Source: JACRBR01 sp964371355
Lineage (GTDB): Bacteria; Chloroflexota; Dehalococcoidia; DSTF01; JACRBR01
NCBI GenBank assembly: GCA_964371355.1
Contig: CAYJMG010000012.1
Coordinates: 1 to 64,000, forward strand
Direction of reading: 5' to 3'
DNA length: 64,000 nucleotides
In this document: piece after piece, positions 17,076 through 26,021 of the stretch
How the letters are laid out: every line of letters begins with the position of its first letter
Numbering within the stretch: the stretch's first letter is position 1
The notes under the pieces: model-generated
What the model saw: only the letters and a program-made list of their open reading frames with translations
What the model was told of the DNA's origin: nothing
Databases searched by the model: none
Translations under genes and position numbers: made by a program

Positions 17076-20000
17076 ATGCCCGTCACACGTCTCCTCATCG
17101 CCAACCGCGGCGAGATCGCCGTCCGCATCGCCCGCGCCGCCGCCGCCCTTGGCCTCCCGACCGTCGCTGTGTACTCCGAGGACGACGCCCGCTCCCTCCA
17201 CACCCGTCGCGCCGATGACGCACGGGCGCTGCGCGGCCGCGGCCCCGCCGCCTACCTCGACATCGACCAGCTCATCGCGACAGCGAAGGACGCCGCCTGC
17301 GACGCCGTACACCCCGGCTACGGCTTCCTCAGCGAGAATCCCGCCTTCGCCCAGTGCTGCACCGATGCCGGCCTCACCTTCGTCGGCCCCCGGCCCGAGA
17401 TCCTCGGCCTCTTCGGCGACAAGGCCCGCGCCCGCATGCTCGCCGAACGCCTCGGCGTCCCCGTGCTTCCCGGCTCCGAGGCCCCAACCTCGCTCGACCA
17501 TGCCCGCGCGTTCCTCGCCTCGCTTGGCGAAGGCGCGGCCATGATGATCAAGGCCGTCGCCGGCGGTGGCGGCCGTGGCATGCGCGTCGTCCGCTCAGAC
17601 GAAGACGTCGCCGAGGCCTACGCTCGCTGCCAGTCCGAGGCGCAGTCCGCCTTCGGCGACTCCTCCGTGTATGTCGAGCAGCTCTTACCGCGCGCCCGCC
17701 ACCTCGAGGTGCAGCTCCTCGGCGACGGCACCGGCGCCGTCACGCACCTGTGGGAGCGCGACTGCTCCCTCCAGCGCCGGCACCAGAAGCTCGTCGAGAT
17801 CGCCCCCGCGCCGGGCCTCTCGCCCGCCGCCCGCGACGGCCCCGTCCGCGACGGCATCATCGATGCCGCCGTTCGCCTCGCCGCCGAGGTTCGCCTCGAC
17901 AGCCTCTGCACCTTCGAGTTCCTCGTCGACACCTCCGCGTCCGGCGCCGACCTGCCCTGGTACTTCATCGAGGCGAACCCCCGCCTGCAGGTCGAACACA
18001 CGATCACGGAGGAGATCACCGGCATCGACCTCGTGCGCGCCCAGCTCCAGCTCGCCGCTGGCAACACCCTCGCCGCGCTCGGGCTCGAGCAGCGCCACAT
18101 CGCCGAGCCACGCGGCTGTGCGATCCAGCTCCGCATCAACATGGAGACCATGACCCATGACGGCGCCGTACGCCCCTCAGGCGGCACGCTCGCCGCCTTC
18201 GAGCCACCGTCCGGCCCCGGCGTGCGCGTCGATACCTTCGCCTACGCCGGCTACACCACCAGTCCGTCCTTCGACTCGCTGCTGGCGAAGCTGATCGTGC
18301 ATTCGGCGTCGGGCGATGTCGCGGATGCGGCCGCTCGCGCCTACCGCGCCCTGTGTGAGTTCCGCATCGAGGGCGTCGAGACCAACATCCCGCTGCTGCA
18401 GAACCTCGTCACGCACCCCGAAGTCGCGTCGGCCGCCGTCGACACGCGCTTCGTCGAGGACCACCTCGGCGACCTCCTCGCACCCGCCGCCCACCCGCGC
18501 CTCTACGTCGGCGCCGAAGCGGCACCCCGCCCGACGACCATCGCCGGCGCCCGCATCGACACAACCGACCCGCTCGCCGTCCTCCACCACGGCAAATCCC
18601 CCGACGTGCCACAGCCGCACGGATCACAGCCGCCCCCGGCTGTGGACTCCCCGGCCGAGATAGCCGCAGCATTACCAGAACCCCCCACCGGCGCCGTCGC
18701 CCTCCGCGCCCCCATCCAGGGCACCATCATCTCCATCGACGTCGCCGAAGGCGACCTCGTCCGCCCCGGCCAGCGCCTCTTCGTCATGGAGGCGATGAAG
18801 ATGGAGCACCTGATCGCCGCCGAGGCGGGCGGCCGCGTCCACCGCATCACCGTCGCAGTCGGCGATGCCGTCTTCGAGGGCCACCCCCTCGCCTTCATCG
18901 AAGAGATGGTGCTCGAAGCCGCGGACGCCGCCGCCGAAGGGCAGGTCGACCTCGACCGCATCCGCCCCGATCTCGTCGAGGTGCACCAGCGGCACGCGGT
19001 CGGCCTCGACGCCGCGCGCCCCGACGCCGTCGCCCGCCGCCGCCGCACACAGCAGCGCACCGCGCGCGAGAACATCGAGGATCTGTGTGATGTCGGATCG
19101 TTCGTCGAATACGGCCCGCTCGTCATCGCCGCGCAGCGCCGCCGGCGTCCCGTCGAGGAGCTGATCGAGAGGACGCCTGCCGACGGCCTCGTCGCCGGCA
19201 TCGGGACGGTGAACGCCGGCCAGTGCGATCCGTCGCGCGCCCGCGTGATCGCGATGTCCTACGACTACACCGTGCTTGCGGGCACGCAGGGCATGCAGAA
19301 CCACCGCAAGAAGGACCGCATGTTCGAGCTGGCCGAAAAGTGGCGGCTCCCCATCGTCTTCTTCACTGAGGGCGGTGGCGGCCGGCCCGGCGACACCGAC
19401 GGCCTGGGCGTCGCCGGCCTCGACTGCCTCGCCTTCAACTACTTCGGCAAGCTCAGCGGCCTCGTCCCGCTCGTCGGCGTCGTCTCCGGCCGCTGCTTCG
19501 CCGGCAACGCCGCGCTTCTCGGCTGCTGCGATGTCGTCATCGCGACGAAGGACGCCAACATCGGCATGGGTGGCCCCGCCATGATCGAAGGCGGCGGCCT
19601 CGGCATCTTCCGCCCGGATGAGGTGGGGCCGAGCGACGTGCAGTACGCGAACGGCGTTATCGACGTGCTCGTCGACGACGAGGCGCAAGCGGTGCAGGCC
19701 GCGAAGCGCTATCTCTCGTACTTCCAGGGCCCGCTCTCGAAGTGGGATGCCGCCGACCAGCGCCTCCTGCGCACCATCATCCCCGAGAACCGCCGCCGCG
19801 TGTACGACGTCCGCACCGTCATCGAAACGCTCGCCGACAGCGGCTCCGTGCTCGAGCTGCGGCGCGCCTTCGGCCCCGGCATGGTCACTGCGCTCGCCCG
19901 CGTCGAAGGCCGTCCGATAGGCATCATCGCCAACAACCCGATGCACCTCGCCGGAGCCATCGACAGCGACGGCGCCGACAAGGCCGCTCGCTTCATGCAG

Positions 20001-20516
20001 CTCTGCGACGCCTTCGACATCCCGATCCTGTTCCTCTGCGACACGCCCGGCATCATGGTCGGCCCCGAAGTCGAGAAGACCGCGCTCGTCCGTCACGCCG
20101 CCCGCATGTTCGTCACCGGCGCCAGCGTCACCGTGCCGTGCTTCACCATCATCCTGCGCAAGGGCTACGGGCTCGGCGCGCAGGCGATGGCCGCCGGCTC
20201 CTTCAAAGCGCCGTTCTTCACCGTCGCCTGGCCCACCGGCGAGTTCGGCGGCATGGGCCTGGAAGGCGCCGTCAAGCTCGGCTTCCGCAACGAACTCGCC
20301 GCCATCGAGGACCCCGGGCAGCGCCGCAAGCAGTTCGAAGAGATGGTCGAGCGCATGTACACCCACGGCAAAGCCGTCAACACCGCCTCCCACTTCGAGA
20401 TCGACGACGTCATCGACCCCATCGACTCCCGCCGCTGGATCACCGCCGCCCTCCGCTCCCTCCCCCCATCACCCCCACGCACGGAAAAGAAGCGCCCCAA
20501 CATCGACACCTGGTGA
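17076..20516 (+). CDS. single-chain biotin-dependent acyl-CoA carboxylase (BC-BCCP-CT)
   Basis: 1146 residues carrying all functions of an acetyl-, propionyl- or long-chain acyl-CoA carboxylase in one chain. Biotin carboxylase occupies about 1-450 (IANRGEIAVRIAR, ATP loop AGGGGRGMRVV, EANPRLQVEHT). A linker follows, then the biotinyl domain with EAMKMEH and biotin-Lys575. The carboxyltransferase runs from about 620 to the end (GYGLGAQAMAAGSF, WPTGEFGGMGLEGAV). Architecture and length match the mycobacterial single-chain long-chain acyl-CoA carboxylase (about 1120 residues). The linker near residues 517-523 is encoded by a perfect palindrome (18625-18644) belonging to a repeat family also found in the acyl-CoA synthetase gene. 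Substrate is not fixed by sequence. Confidence 0.9.
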   Translation: MPVTRLLIANRGEIAVRIARAAAALGLPTVAVYSEDDARSLHTRRADDARALRGRGPAAYLDIDQLIATAKDAACDAVHPGYGFLSENPAFAQCCTDAGLTFVGPRPEILGLFGDKARARMLAERLGVPVLPGSEAPTSLDHARAFLASLGEGAAMMIKAVAGGGGRGMRVVRSDEDVAEAYARCQSEAQSAFGDSSVYVEQLLPRARHLEVQLLGDGTGAVTHLWERDCSLQRRHQKLVEIAPAPGLSPAARDGPVRDGIIDAAVRLAAEVRLDSLCTFEFLVDTSASGADLPWYFIEANPRLQVEHTITEEITGIDLVRAQLQLAAGNTLAALGLEQRHIAEPRGCAIQLRINMETMTHDGAVRPSGGTLAAFEPPSGPGVRVDTFAYAGYTTSPSFDSLLAKLIVHSASGDVADAAARAYRALCEFRIEGVETNIPLLQNLVTHPEVASAAVDTRFVEDHLGDLLAPAAHPRLYVGAEAAPRPTTIAGARIDTTDPLAVLHHGKSPDVPQPHGSQPPPAVDSPAEIAAALPEPPTGAVALRAPIQGTIISIDVAEGDLVRPGQRLFVMEAMKMEHLIAAEAGGRVHRITVAVGDAVFEGHPLAFIEEMVLEAADAAAEGQVDLDRIRPDLVEVHQRHAVGLDAARPDAVARRRRTQQRTARENIEDLCDVGSFVEYGPLVIAAQRRRRPVEELIERTPADGLVAGIGTVNAGQCDPSRARVIAMSYDYTVLAGTQGMQNHRKKDRMFELAEKWRLPIVFFTEGGGGRPGDTDGLGVAGLDCLAFNYFGKLSGLVPLVGVVSGRCFAGNAALLGCCDVVIATKDANIGMGGPAMIEGGGLGIFRPDEVGPSDVQYANGVIDVLVDDEAQAVQAAKRYLSYFQGPLSKWDAADQRLLRTIIPENRRRVYDVRTVIETLADSGSVLELRRAFGPGMVTALARVEGRPIGIIANNPMHLAGAIDSDGADKAARFMQLCDAFDIPILFLCDTPGIMVGPEVEKTALVRHAARMFVTGASVTVPCFTIILRKGYGLGAQAMAAGSFKAPFFTVAWPTGEFGGMGLEGAVKLGFRNELAAIEDPGQRRKQFEEMVERMYTHGKAVNTASHFEIDDVIDPIDSRRWITAALRSLPPSPPRTEKKRPNIDTW
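18625..18644. repeat. in-frame palindrome in carboxylase linker
   Basis: CACAGCCG-CCCC-CGGCTGTG, preceded by GGAT. The same GGATCACAGCCG core occurs in the tandem array at 33834-34012. It is translated (SQPPPAV) in the flexible segment before the biotinyl domain. Confidence 0.75.
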
Positions 20517-20832
20517 TCGCCTCCCGTCACTCCGAGCGCAGCGAAGGGTCTTGTGGCGTCGAGGAATCCGCGCGGATCATTGGACGCGCCGTCCGCCGTC
20601 CAAAGAGGCTGGCGTACCTGGACATCAACTCCGCAGCGCGGGTTTTGAGCCCGCGCGGTTGAGTAGCCGAGAGCGCGATATCTCGGACGAGTCCATAGCA
20701 GCGGAGCCTCTCGCCGAGTCGCCGGCGACAGCTCCGCCCGATGCCGTGTCAAGAAGTCGGTCGACCTTCAAGAATCGGCCGCACCTCGCACGTCCAACTT
20801 CCAGCTTCGCCCCGAACCGGCCACAATGAAAC
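20517..20832. repeat. intergenic region with three repeat copies
   Basis: 316 bases without a gene. It has a GTCACTCCGAGCGCAGCGAAGG repeat copy (from about 20526), a GCGCGGG...CCCGCGC palindrome (20636-20656) and a long-loop relative of the GCGGAGC...GCTCCGC palindrome (20701-20737). Confidence 0.7.
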
Positions 20833-21558
20833 ATGCCCGAACCCCACTCGCCCAATGGTGCCGCTCCTGAGCGCATCACCATCGCCCACACGTCCGACCT
20901 GCACATCGGCGGCCGCTGGCATCCCGACGCCGAACTCACGAGCCTCCGCGCCGTCCTCGATGCCGCCACCGAGGCCGCCGCGCACGTCCTCATCCTCGCT
21001 GGCGATGTCTTCGACACGAACCGCACTCCGCTCCCCATCGTCGAGCGCGCGGCCAACATGCTCGCCGATGCCCCCATCCGCGTCGTCGTCCTCCCCGGCA
21101 ATCACGACCCCGCCACCAGGGACGCCGTCTACCGCCTCCGGGAACTCGACGACGTTCCCAACGTCTACGTCATCGGCGTCAGCGTCGCCGATACGGTCCA
21201 GTTCGCCGATCTTGACCTCGATGTCTGGGGCACGCCCCACCTCGACTACGTCGACATGGCCCCGCTGGCCGAGCCCCGGGTCCGAGAGGCGAAGTGGCAC
21301 ATCGCCGTTGCCCACGGCCACTACGTCCGCGGCCCCCACGACCACCACCGGAGCTGGCTCATTCACGACGACGAGATCAACGCCACCCGCGCCGACTACG
21401 TCGCGCTCGGCCACTGGGACGTCCCCCAGCCCGCTGGCGACGGCTCCGTCCCCGCCTACTACTCCGGCTCTCCCGATGTCGCCCAGACCCTGAACGTCGT
21501 CCGCCTCACGCCCGCCGGCGCCGAAGTACGCCGTCACCCCCTCCGCCTCGACCAGTGA
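20833..21558 (+). CDS. metallophosphoesterase, SbcD/YkuE-like
   Basis: 241 residues with the calcineurin-like dimetal motifs in order: HTSDLHIGG (D-x-H), LAGDVFD (GD), LPGNHDPA (GNHD), VAHGHYV and ALGHWD (GH-x-H-like). This resembles the phosphoesterase part of DNA repair exonuclease SbcD, but the SbcD capping domain is missing and no sbcC gene is adjacent, so it may be a general phosphodiesterase. No clear ribosome binding site precedes the ATG. Confidence 0.85.
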   Translation: MPEPHSPNGAAPERITIAHTSDLHIGGRWHPDAELTSLRAVLDAATEAAAHVLILAGDVFDTNRTPLPIVERAANMLADAPIRVVVLPGNHDPATRDAVYRLRELDDVPNVYVIGVSVADTVQFADLDLDVWGTPHLDYVDMAPLAEPRVREAKWHIAVAHGHYVRGPHDHHRSWLIHDDEINATRADYVALGHWDVPQPAGDGSVPAYYSGSPDVAQTLNVVRLTPAGAEVRRHPLRLDQ

Positions 21559-21583
21559 TCCGCGGTGGCCGTACGTCCGAACT

Positions 21584-21715
21584 AACCCCTAACGACCAAC
21601 GACCAACCCCTGATCCCACGCCGGTGCCCGCGCGTAGTACCATCCAGGCGACCAGCCACTCGTCAGAACCAGCGACACCTAACGCCCAACGCCCAACGCC
21701 TAACCCCTAACAACG
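21584..21715. repeat. CCTAACGACCAACGACC-type repeats
   Basis: Two runs of CCAACGACCAACG/CCTAACGCCCAACG-like low-complexity units (about 21585-21614 and 21679-21712) fill the gap before the next gene. A related run is at about 38603-38632. Confidence 0.6.
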
Positions 21716-22954
21716 ATGTCTGCCTATCCACCCATTCCGCACGACGACTCCAGCCGCATAGCCGCGTTGCGCCGGTACGACATCCTCGACACGCCGCCCG
21801 ATGCCACCTTCGACCGTATCGCCGCCGCCGCGGCCGCCGTATTCGACGTGCCGATCGCGGTGATCAACCTGGTAGACGAGGTGCGCGGCTACTTCAAGGC
21901 GCGCCACGGTGTCACCATCGAGGGCGCGCCACGCGACCAGATGATTTGCTCCTCCGTCATCGTCCAGGACGACGTCGTCGTCTATCAGGATGCCCGTGTC
22001 GACCCCTACACGGCCCAGCTTCCCGGCGTCCACGCGTTCGACGTCGGTTTCTACGCCGCCGCCCCGCTCCACACCGCGGACGGCTACAACCTCGGCACGC
22101 TCTGCGTTATCGACAACCGCCCCCACGAGCCCACCGAGAAGCAGAAGCGGCTGCTCGCCGACCTGGCGGCCGTCGTCATCGACGAGATGGAGCTGCGCCT
22201 CGCCGCCCGCCGCCTCGCCGAAGCCGAGGTCGCCCTTCGCCGCACCAACCTCCAGCTCCAGGCCGCCAACCGCAACAAGAGCGAGTTCCTGGCCCGCATG
22301 TCTCACGAGCTCCGCACACCCCTTAACGCCATCCTGGGCGCGTCCGAGCTTCTGGGCGATGGGCTCTTTGGCGATCTCAACGAGAAGCAGGCCGAGTACG
22401 TCGGCGACATCCACCAGAGCGGCCGCCACCTCCTGAGCCTCATCAACGATATCCTCGATCTCTCGAAGATCGAGTCCGGCCGCATGGAGCTGCAGCTCGG
22501 CGATGTCTCGCTGCAGGCGCTCGTGCAGAGCGCGGCCACCATCATCCGCAGCTTCGCGGCGACCAAGGCGATCGCCCTGACCGTCGACGTGCCCGGGGTC
22601 GACGTAGTCCTCCGCGCAGACGAGCGCAAGCTCAAGCAGATCGCCTACAACCTGCTGAGCAACGCCGTGAAATTCACCCCGGAACGCGGGGCCATCACGC
22701 TCTCCGCCGAAGTCACTGCCGGTCATCTGGCGATGTCGGTCACTGATACCGGCCCCGGCATCCCGGCCGAGTACGCCGACCGCGTGTTCGAGGAGTTTTT
22801 CCAGCTCCCCGGCGAACCCGAAGGCACCGGCCTTGGCCTCGCCGTCGCCCGCCGCCTCGCCGAGCTGCACGGGGGCCACGTCGAGCTTGACGCGACGCAC
22901 CGGCCAGGCGCGCGCTTCGTCGCTACGCTGCCGCTTCGTCCAGCAGCTCCCTGA
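21716..22954 (+). CDS. GAF-domain sensor histidine kinase
   Basis: 412 residues, no membrane segment. An N-terminal GAF domain (about 20-160, with LDTPPDATFDRI, FYAAAPL and GYNLGTLCVID, typical of GAF kinases) is followed by a HisKA domain (phospho-His in RMSHELRTPLNAIL) and an HATPase domain (N box KQIAYNLLSNAVKF, G1 DTGPGIP, G2 GTGLGLAVARRL). The last 32 bases overlap the end of the convergent receiver protein. The two proteins are likely partners: a kinase plus a stand-alone receiver. Confidence 0.92.
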   Translation: MSAYPPIPHDDSSRIAALRRYDILDTPPDATFDRIAAAAAAVFDVPIAVINLVDEVRGYFKARHGVTIEGAPRDQMICSSVIVQDDVVVYQDARVDPYTAQLPGVHAFDVGFYAAAPLHTADGYNLGTLCVIDNRPHEPTEKQKRLLADLAAVVIDEMELRLAARRLAEAEVALRRTNLQLQAANRNKSEFLARMSHELRTPLNAILGASELLGDGLFGDLNEKQAEYVGDIHQSGRHLLSLINDILDLSKIESGRMELQLGDVSLQALVQSAATIIRSFAATKAIALTVDVPGVDVVLRADERKLKQIAYNLLSNAVKFTPERGAITLSAEVTAGHLAMSVTDTGPGIPAEYADRVFEEFFQLPGEPEGTGLGLAVARRLAELHGGHVELDATHRPGARFVATLPLRPAAP

Positions 22955-23300
22955 CCGTCGCCACGAACTCACCGAACCGCAGCGGCTTCGCCATGTAGCG
23001 GTCGCACCCGCTCGCCAGGATCCGGTCTTCGTCGCCCGGCATCGCGTGTGCCGTCACCGCCACCACCGGCACTGCCGCCGTCGCAGCGGCGGCCCGCAAC
23101 CGCCGGATGGCCTCCAGACCGTCCATCCCCGGAAGCTGCACGTCCATCACCACGAGGTCGATGGCCGCCTCCCTCGCGATCGCCAGCCCCGCCTCGCCCG
23201 TCTCTGCCTCCGCGACTTCATATCCGTTCGCGCGCAGCACGTCCCGCACCAGTTTCCGGCTCACCGCGTCATCCTCGACCACAAGAATCGTCTTACCCAC
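22923..23300 (-). CDS. single-domain response regulator (receiver only)
   Basis: 125 residues from a GTG start, chosen because AGGAAGG lies just upstream and the protein then begins with the receiver strand GKTILVVEDD. Phospho-Asp is in LVVMDVQLPGMDG; the conserved Thr/Lys positions appear in VVAVTAHAMPGDE and MAKPLRFGEF. There is no output domain, so it acts by protein contact or in a phosphorelay (CheY/Spo0F-like use). It overlaps the GAF kinase tail to tail. Confidence 0.9.
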   Translation of the reverse strand: MGKTILVVEDDAVSRKLVRDVLRANGYEVAEAETGEAGLAIAREAAIDLVVMDVQLPGMDGLEAIRRLRAAAATAAVPVVAVTAHAMPGDEDRILASGCDRYMAKPLRFGEFVATVRELLDEAAA

Positions 23301-23320
23301 GCGCCTTCCTCGCAATAGCG

Positions 23321-23338
23321 GCGGAGCGTTGGCTCCGC
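23321..23338. repeat. REP-like palindrome (diverged RAYT family copy)
   Basis: GCGGAGC-GTTG-GCTCCGC with flanking AGCG and TCGG resembles the family flanking the RAYT gene at 34.9-35.4 kb, though the loop differs. Confidence 0.6.
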
Positions 23339-23474
23339 TCGGTCTCCGTTTCACTCCGAAGGCTCGGTCTACACAGCCGTTGCTTGTCCCTTGCAGCTTG
23401 CGATGGTTCGCTCCCCTGTTCCCTGTCCCCTGTCCCCCGCGTGTTCGGCTCTTCGGTGCCCGCCGCCCGCGGGA

Positions 23475-25022
23475 TCACACGAGAAGAAACTCGTCAATCA
23501 GCCGCACCAGCGCCCCCACATCCCCCATGTACGGCACCAGCGCGTCCCCGTCCACCAGCTCGAGCCGCGCGTCCGGCAGCGCCGCCGCCAGCTCCTGCGT
23601 GATCCGCACGTCGAACGCCGGCACCCCGCGGCGATTCATCACCAGCGCCCGCGGCGAGACCCGCGCCAGCAGCCCCGTCACATCCACGGACTCCAGCAGC
23701 GGCCCCATGCGCCGCTCCATCTCGCTCGTCGTGCTCTCCCTCAACAGGTCCGCCGTCCGCCGCGCGATCTCCGGCTGGGGCCAGCCCCAGAGTGCGTTCG
23801 CGACCATGTCCGTGTACAGCTCCCAGTCCTTTTCGCGCGCCGCCGCGAACGCCTGCATGCGCGGCTCCTCGAACCGGTCCGCCGCCCGCGCGTGCGTCGA
23901 CCATAGCACCAGCTCGCTCACCCGCTCCGGATGCTCGGCCGCGTACGCCATCGCTACCGGTCCGCTCCGGAACAGCGCCAGCAGCGCGACCCGCTCGTGC
24001 CCCGCGTGCCGCACGACTGCGTCGAGGTCACGCACGTGCGCCTCCAGCGAGATGTCATCGATCTCCCGCGTCGAGAGCCCGCTGCCGCGCCCGTCGTAGT
24101 GGATCAGCGTGTGGTTTCGCGCCAGCGCCTCGTAGAAGAAGCGGTACTCGGGCAGCTCCCACTCGCGCTGGATGTGGCTGAACGGCATCGTCGGCAGCAG
24201 CACCAGCGGCGGTCCTCCGCCCGTCGCCCAAAGTGCGGTCCGTACGCCGTCGGTCGTCGCTGTGTACTCGATGGGAGGGTGCTCGCGCTCCGGCAGCTCC
24301 AGCGCCGCCGCGGGCATCAGCCCCTCCGCCCGCGAGAACCGATAGCCGAAGCCGCGTTCCGTGCGGATGCGCACCGGTTCACCCGGATCCGCTTCCAGCT
24401 TCTTCCGAAGACGTGACACGAACACGCGCAGGTAATCGATCTCGTCCGCGTACTCCGGCCCCCAGACCTCGCGCAGCAGCGTCTCGTACGGCAGCACTCG
24501 GTCCGGCGTCCGGGCCAGCGCCACCAGCAGCCTGAACTCCGTCGGCGAAAGCTCCACCGGAAGCCCGCGCAGCACCACGCTGTGGGCCGCTTCGTCGATT
24601 GTCAGGCCGCGGTCGGAGTACAAGATCCCGCCGCCGGCCACCGGCCCTGCGCCCGTCGCCGCCCGCCGCAACATCGCCGCCACGCGCGCCATCAGGTGCC
24701 GTGGCGAGACCGGCTTCGAGACGAAGTCGTCGGCCCCCGCCTCGAAACCGCGGACGATCTCGTCCTCGCGGTCCAGCGAAGTCAACATAATGATGGGCAC
24801 GTCGGTGAGTTCCCGGATCCGCGCGCAGGTCGTCCAGCCGTCCATCCCCGGCATCATCACGTCCAGCACCACCGCGTCCGGCCGTTCGGCGAACAGCGCA
24901 CGGAGCCCCGCCGCCCCGTCGCCCGCCTCGTCCACGTCGTACCCCGCATGCTGCAGGGCGTCGCGCAGAAGCTTCCGGTCGGTCGCGTTGTCGTCGATCA
25001 GCAGCACCCGAGCCACGCGCAC
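23475..25022 (-). CDS. response regulator fused to a catalytically degenerate alpha/beta hydrolase domain
   Basis: 515 residues. Receiver (1-120: LLIDDNATD, VVLDVMMPGMDG, VSKPVSPRH) and OmpR-type winged helix (about 135-235: LSPTEFRLLVAL, VFVSRLRKKLE) are complete. The remaining ~270 residues form an alpha/beta hydrolase fold (ATTDGVRTALW, GGGPPLVLLPT, HYDGRGSGLS). The nucleophile elbow reads LALFRSGPVA where LxGxSxGGPxA is expected, so the Ser position is Phe; the C-terminal strand has no His (VDGDALVPYMGD), and the acid loop reads RRGVPAFDV. The domain is thus probably a ligand-binding or regulatory module rather than an enzyme. No kinase is adjacent on this strand. It is divergent from the sigma factor. 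Confidence 0.88.
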   Translation of the reverse strand: MRVARVLLIDDNATDRKLLRDALQHAGYDVDEAGDGAAGLRALFAERPDAVVLDVMMPGMDGWTTCARIRELTDVPIIMLTSLDREDEIVRGFEAGADDFVSKPVSPRHLMARVAAMLRRAATGAGPVAGGGILYSDRGLTIDEAAHSVVLRGLPVELSPTEFRLLVALARTPDRVLPYETLLREVWGPEYADEIDYLRVFVSRLRKKLEADPGEPVRIRTERGFGYRFSRAEGLMPAAALELPEREHPPIEYTATTDGVRTALWATGGGPPLVLLPTMPFSHIQREWELPEYRFFYEALARNHTLIHYDGRGSGLSTREIDDISLEAHVRDLDAVVRHAGHERVALLALFRSGPVAMAYAAEHPERVSELVLWSTHARAADRFEEPRMQAFAAAREKDWELYTDMVANALWGWPQPEIARRTADLLRESTTSEMERRMGPLLESVDVTGLLARVSPRALVMNRRGVPAFDVRITQELAAALPDARLELVDGDALVPYMGDVGALVRLIDEFLLV

Positions 25023-25160
25023 ATCATCGCCCGCCCGTCCCCGTGGTTCAATCGAGTCGATAGCTGGCGAGTTGAAAGCTGGCGTTTATGCCGCGTTCAG
25101 GTACGCCGCCGATACTGGCTCCGTCCGGTCGGGGTGGCCGGCCCAGCCGGGGAGGGCGCG

Positions 25161-25757
25161 ATGGCCGCGAAGGTGGCAAACGAAGCCGGCACAGCGGATG
25201 GAAGCGACCTTCGGGACGAGGACACCGCGCTGCTCGAAGCCATCCGCGCCGGCGATCAGTCAGCGATGACCGCGTTGTACGACCGCGTGGGTCGCCAGGC
25301 CTACGGCCTCGCCTACCGGATCCTCAACGACTCATCCGCCGCCGAGGACGCCGTCCAGGAGGCGTTCGTCTCCGTCTGGCGCCAGGCGTCGCGCCTCGAC
25401 GCCTCCCGCGGCCGGGTCAGCTCACTCCTGATGACGATGGTGCACCACAAGGCCATTGACATGGTCCGCGCGCGCCGCGGCCATGCGCCGCTGGGCGACG
25501 AGCACGACACCATCGCCGCCCGCGACCGCCCCATCATCGAGATCGTCACCGGCAGCTTCGAGGCGCAGGCCGTCCGCCGCGCCGTCGCCCTCCTTCCCGA
25601 TGACCAGCGCAAGACCGTCGTCCTCGCCTACTTCGAAGGCCGCACATCCAGCGAGATCGCCCTGATCACCGGCGTCCCCCAGGGCACGGTCAAGAGCCGC
25701 CTTCGCCTCGCCATGGAGAAGCTCCGCTGCACCCTGACCCCACCCATCGGCTACTGA
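25161..25757 (+). CDS. ECF-type sigma factor
   Basis: 198 residues from MAAKVANEAG, chosen for the GGAGGG ribosome binding site; upstream in-frame sequence lies antisense to the response regulator. Region 2 shows DQSAMTALYDRVGRQAYGLAYRIL and the promoter-melting part AEDAVQEAFVSVWRQ (read with a break), and region 4 shows LLPDDQRKTVVLAYFEGRTS with the helix-turn-helix VPQGTVKSRLRLAMEKL. It resembles the SigK/SigL-like group. No anti-sigma gene follows, which is unusual for ECF factors, so its control is unknown. The response regulator-hydrolase fusion is divergently transcribed from the same 138-base gap. Confidence 0.92.
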   Translation: MAAKVANEAGTADGSDLRDEDTALLEAIRAGDQSAMTALYDRVGRQAYGLAYRILNDSSAAEDAVQEAFVSVWRQASRLDASRGRVSSLLMTMVHHKAIDMVRARRGHAPLGDEHDTIAARDRPIIEIVTGSFEAQAVRRAVALLPDDQRKTVVLAYFEGRTSSEIALITGVPQGTVKSRLRLAMEKLRCTLTPPIGY

Positions 25758-25794
25758 TGGCTCCCGCTGCACGGGCCACTTGATAACTCCCGCA

Positions 25795-25815
25795 GCGCGG
25801 GCTGAAAGCCCGCGC
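25795..25815. repeat. GCGCGGGCT-GAA-AGCCCGCGC palindrome
   Basis: Perfect 9-bp stem with a GAA loop, in the context CCGCA...GG. An identical copy is at 31146-31166 and a diverged copy at 20636-20656. A further degenerate copy starts near 25888. Confidence 0.8.
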
Positions 25816-26021
25816 GGTCCCCGACCAACCCCGGGCGACATAGAAGTGCCCACGGTTGTCGCTCGTGCAGCGCCTCCTGCGGCGCGGGTATTCAGCCCGG
25901 GCCGTGTCCACAACTGCGCCGAGGGCCCGTTGACACTCGTACACCAATCGTCGGATACTAACCAAGCGGTCGGAACTCTTCGACCAAATGGTCAGGATTT
26001 GCAGGAGCGGGAGCGGCGCCT

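Noticed and set aside
18672..20393. 573-codon open frame antisense to the carboxylase
   Set aside because: The composition is Asp/Gly/Val/His shadow type and the plus-strand carboxyltransferase is unmistakable.
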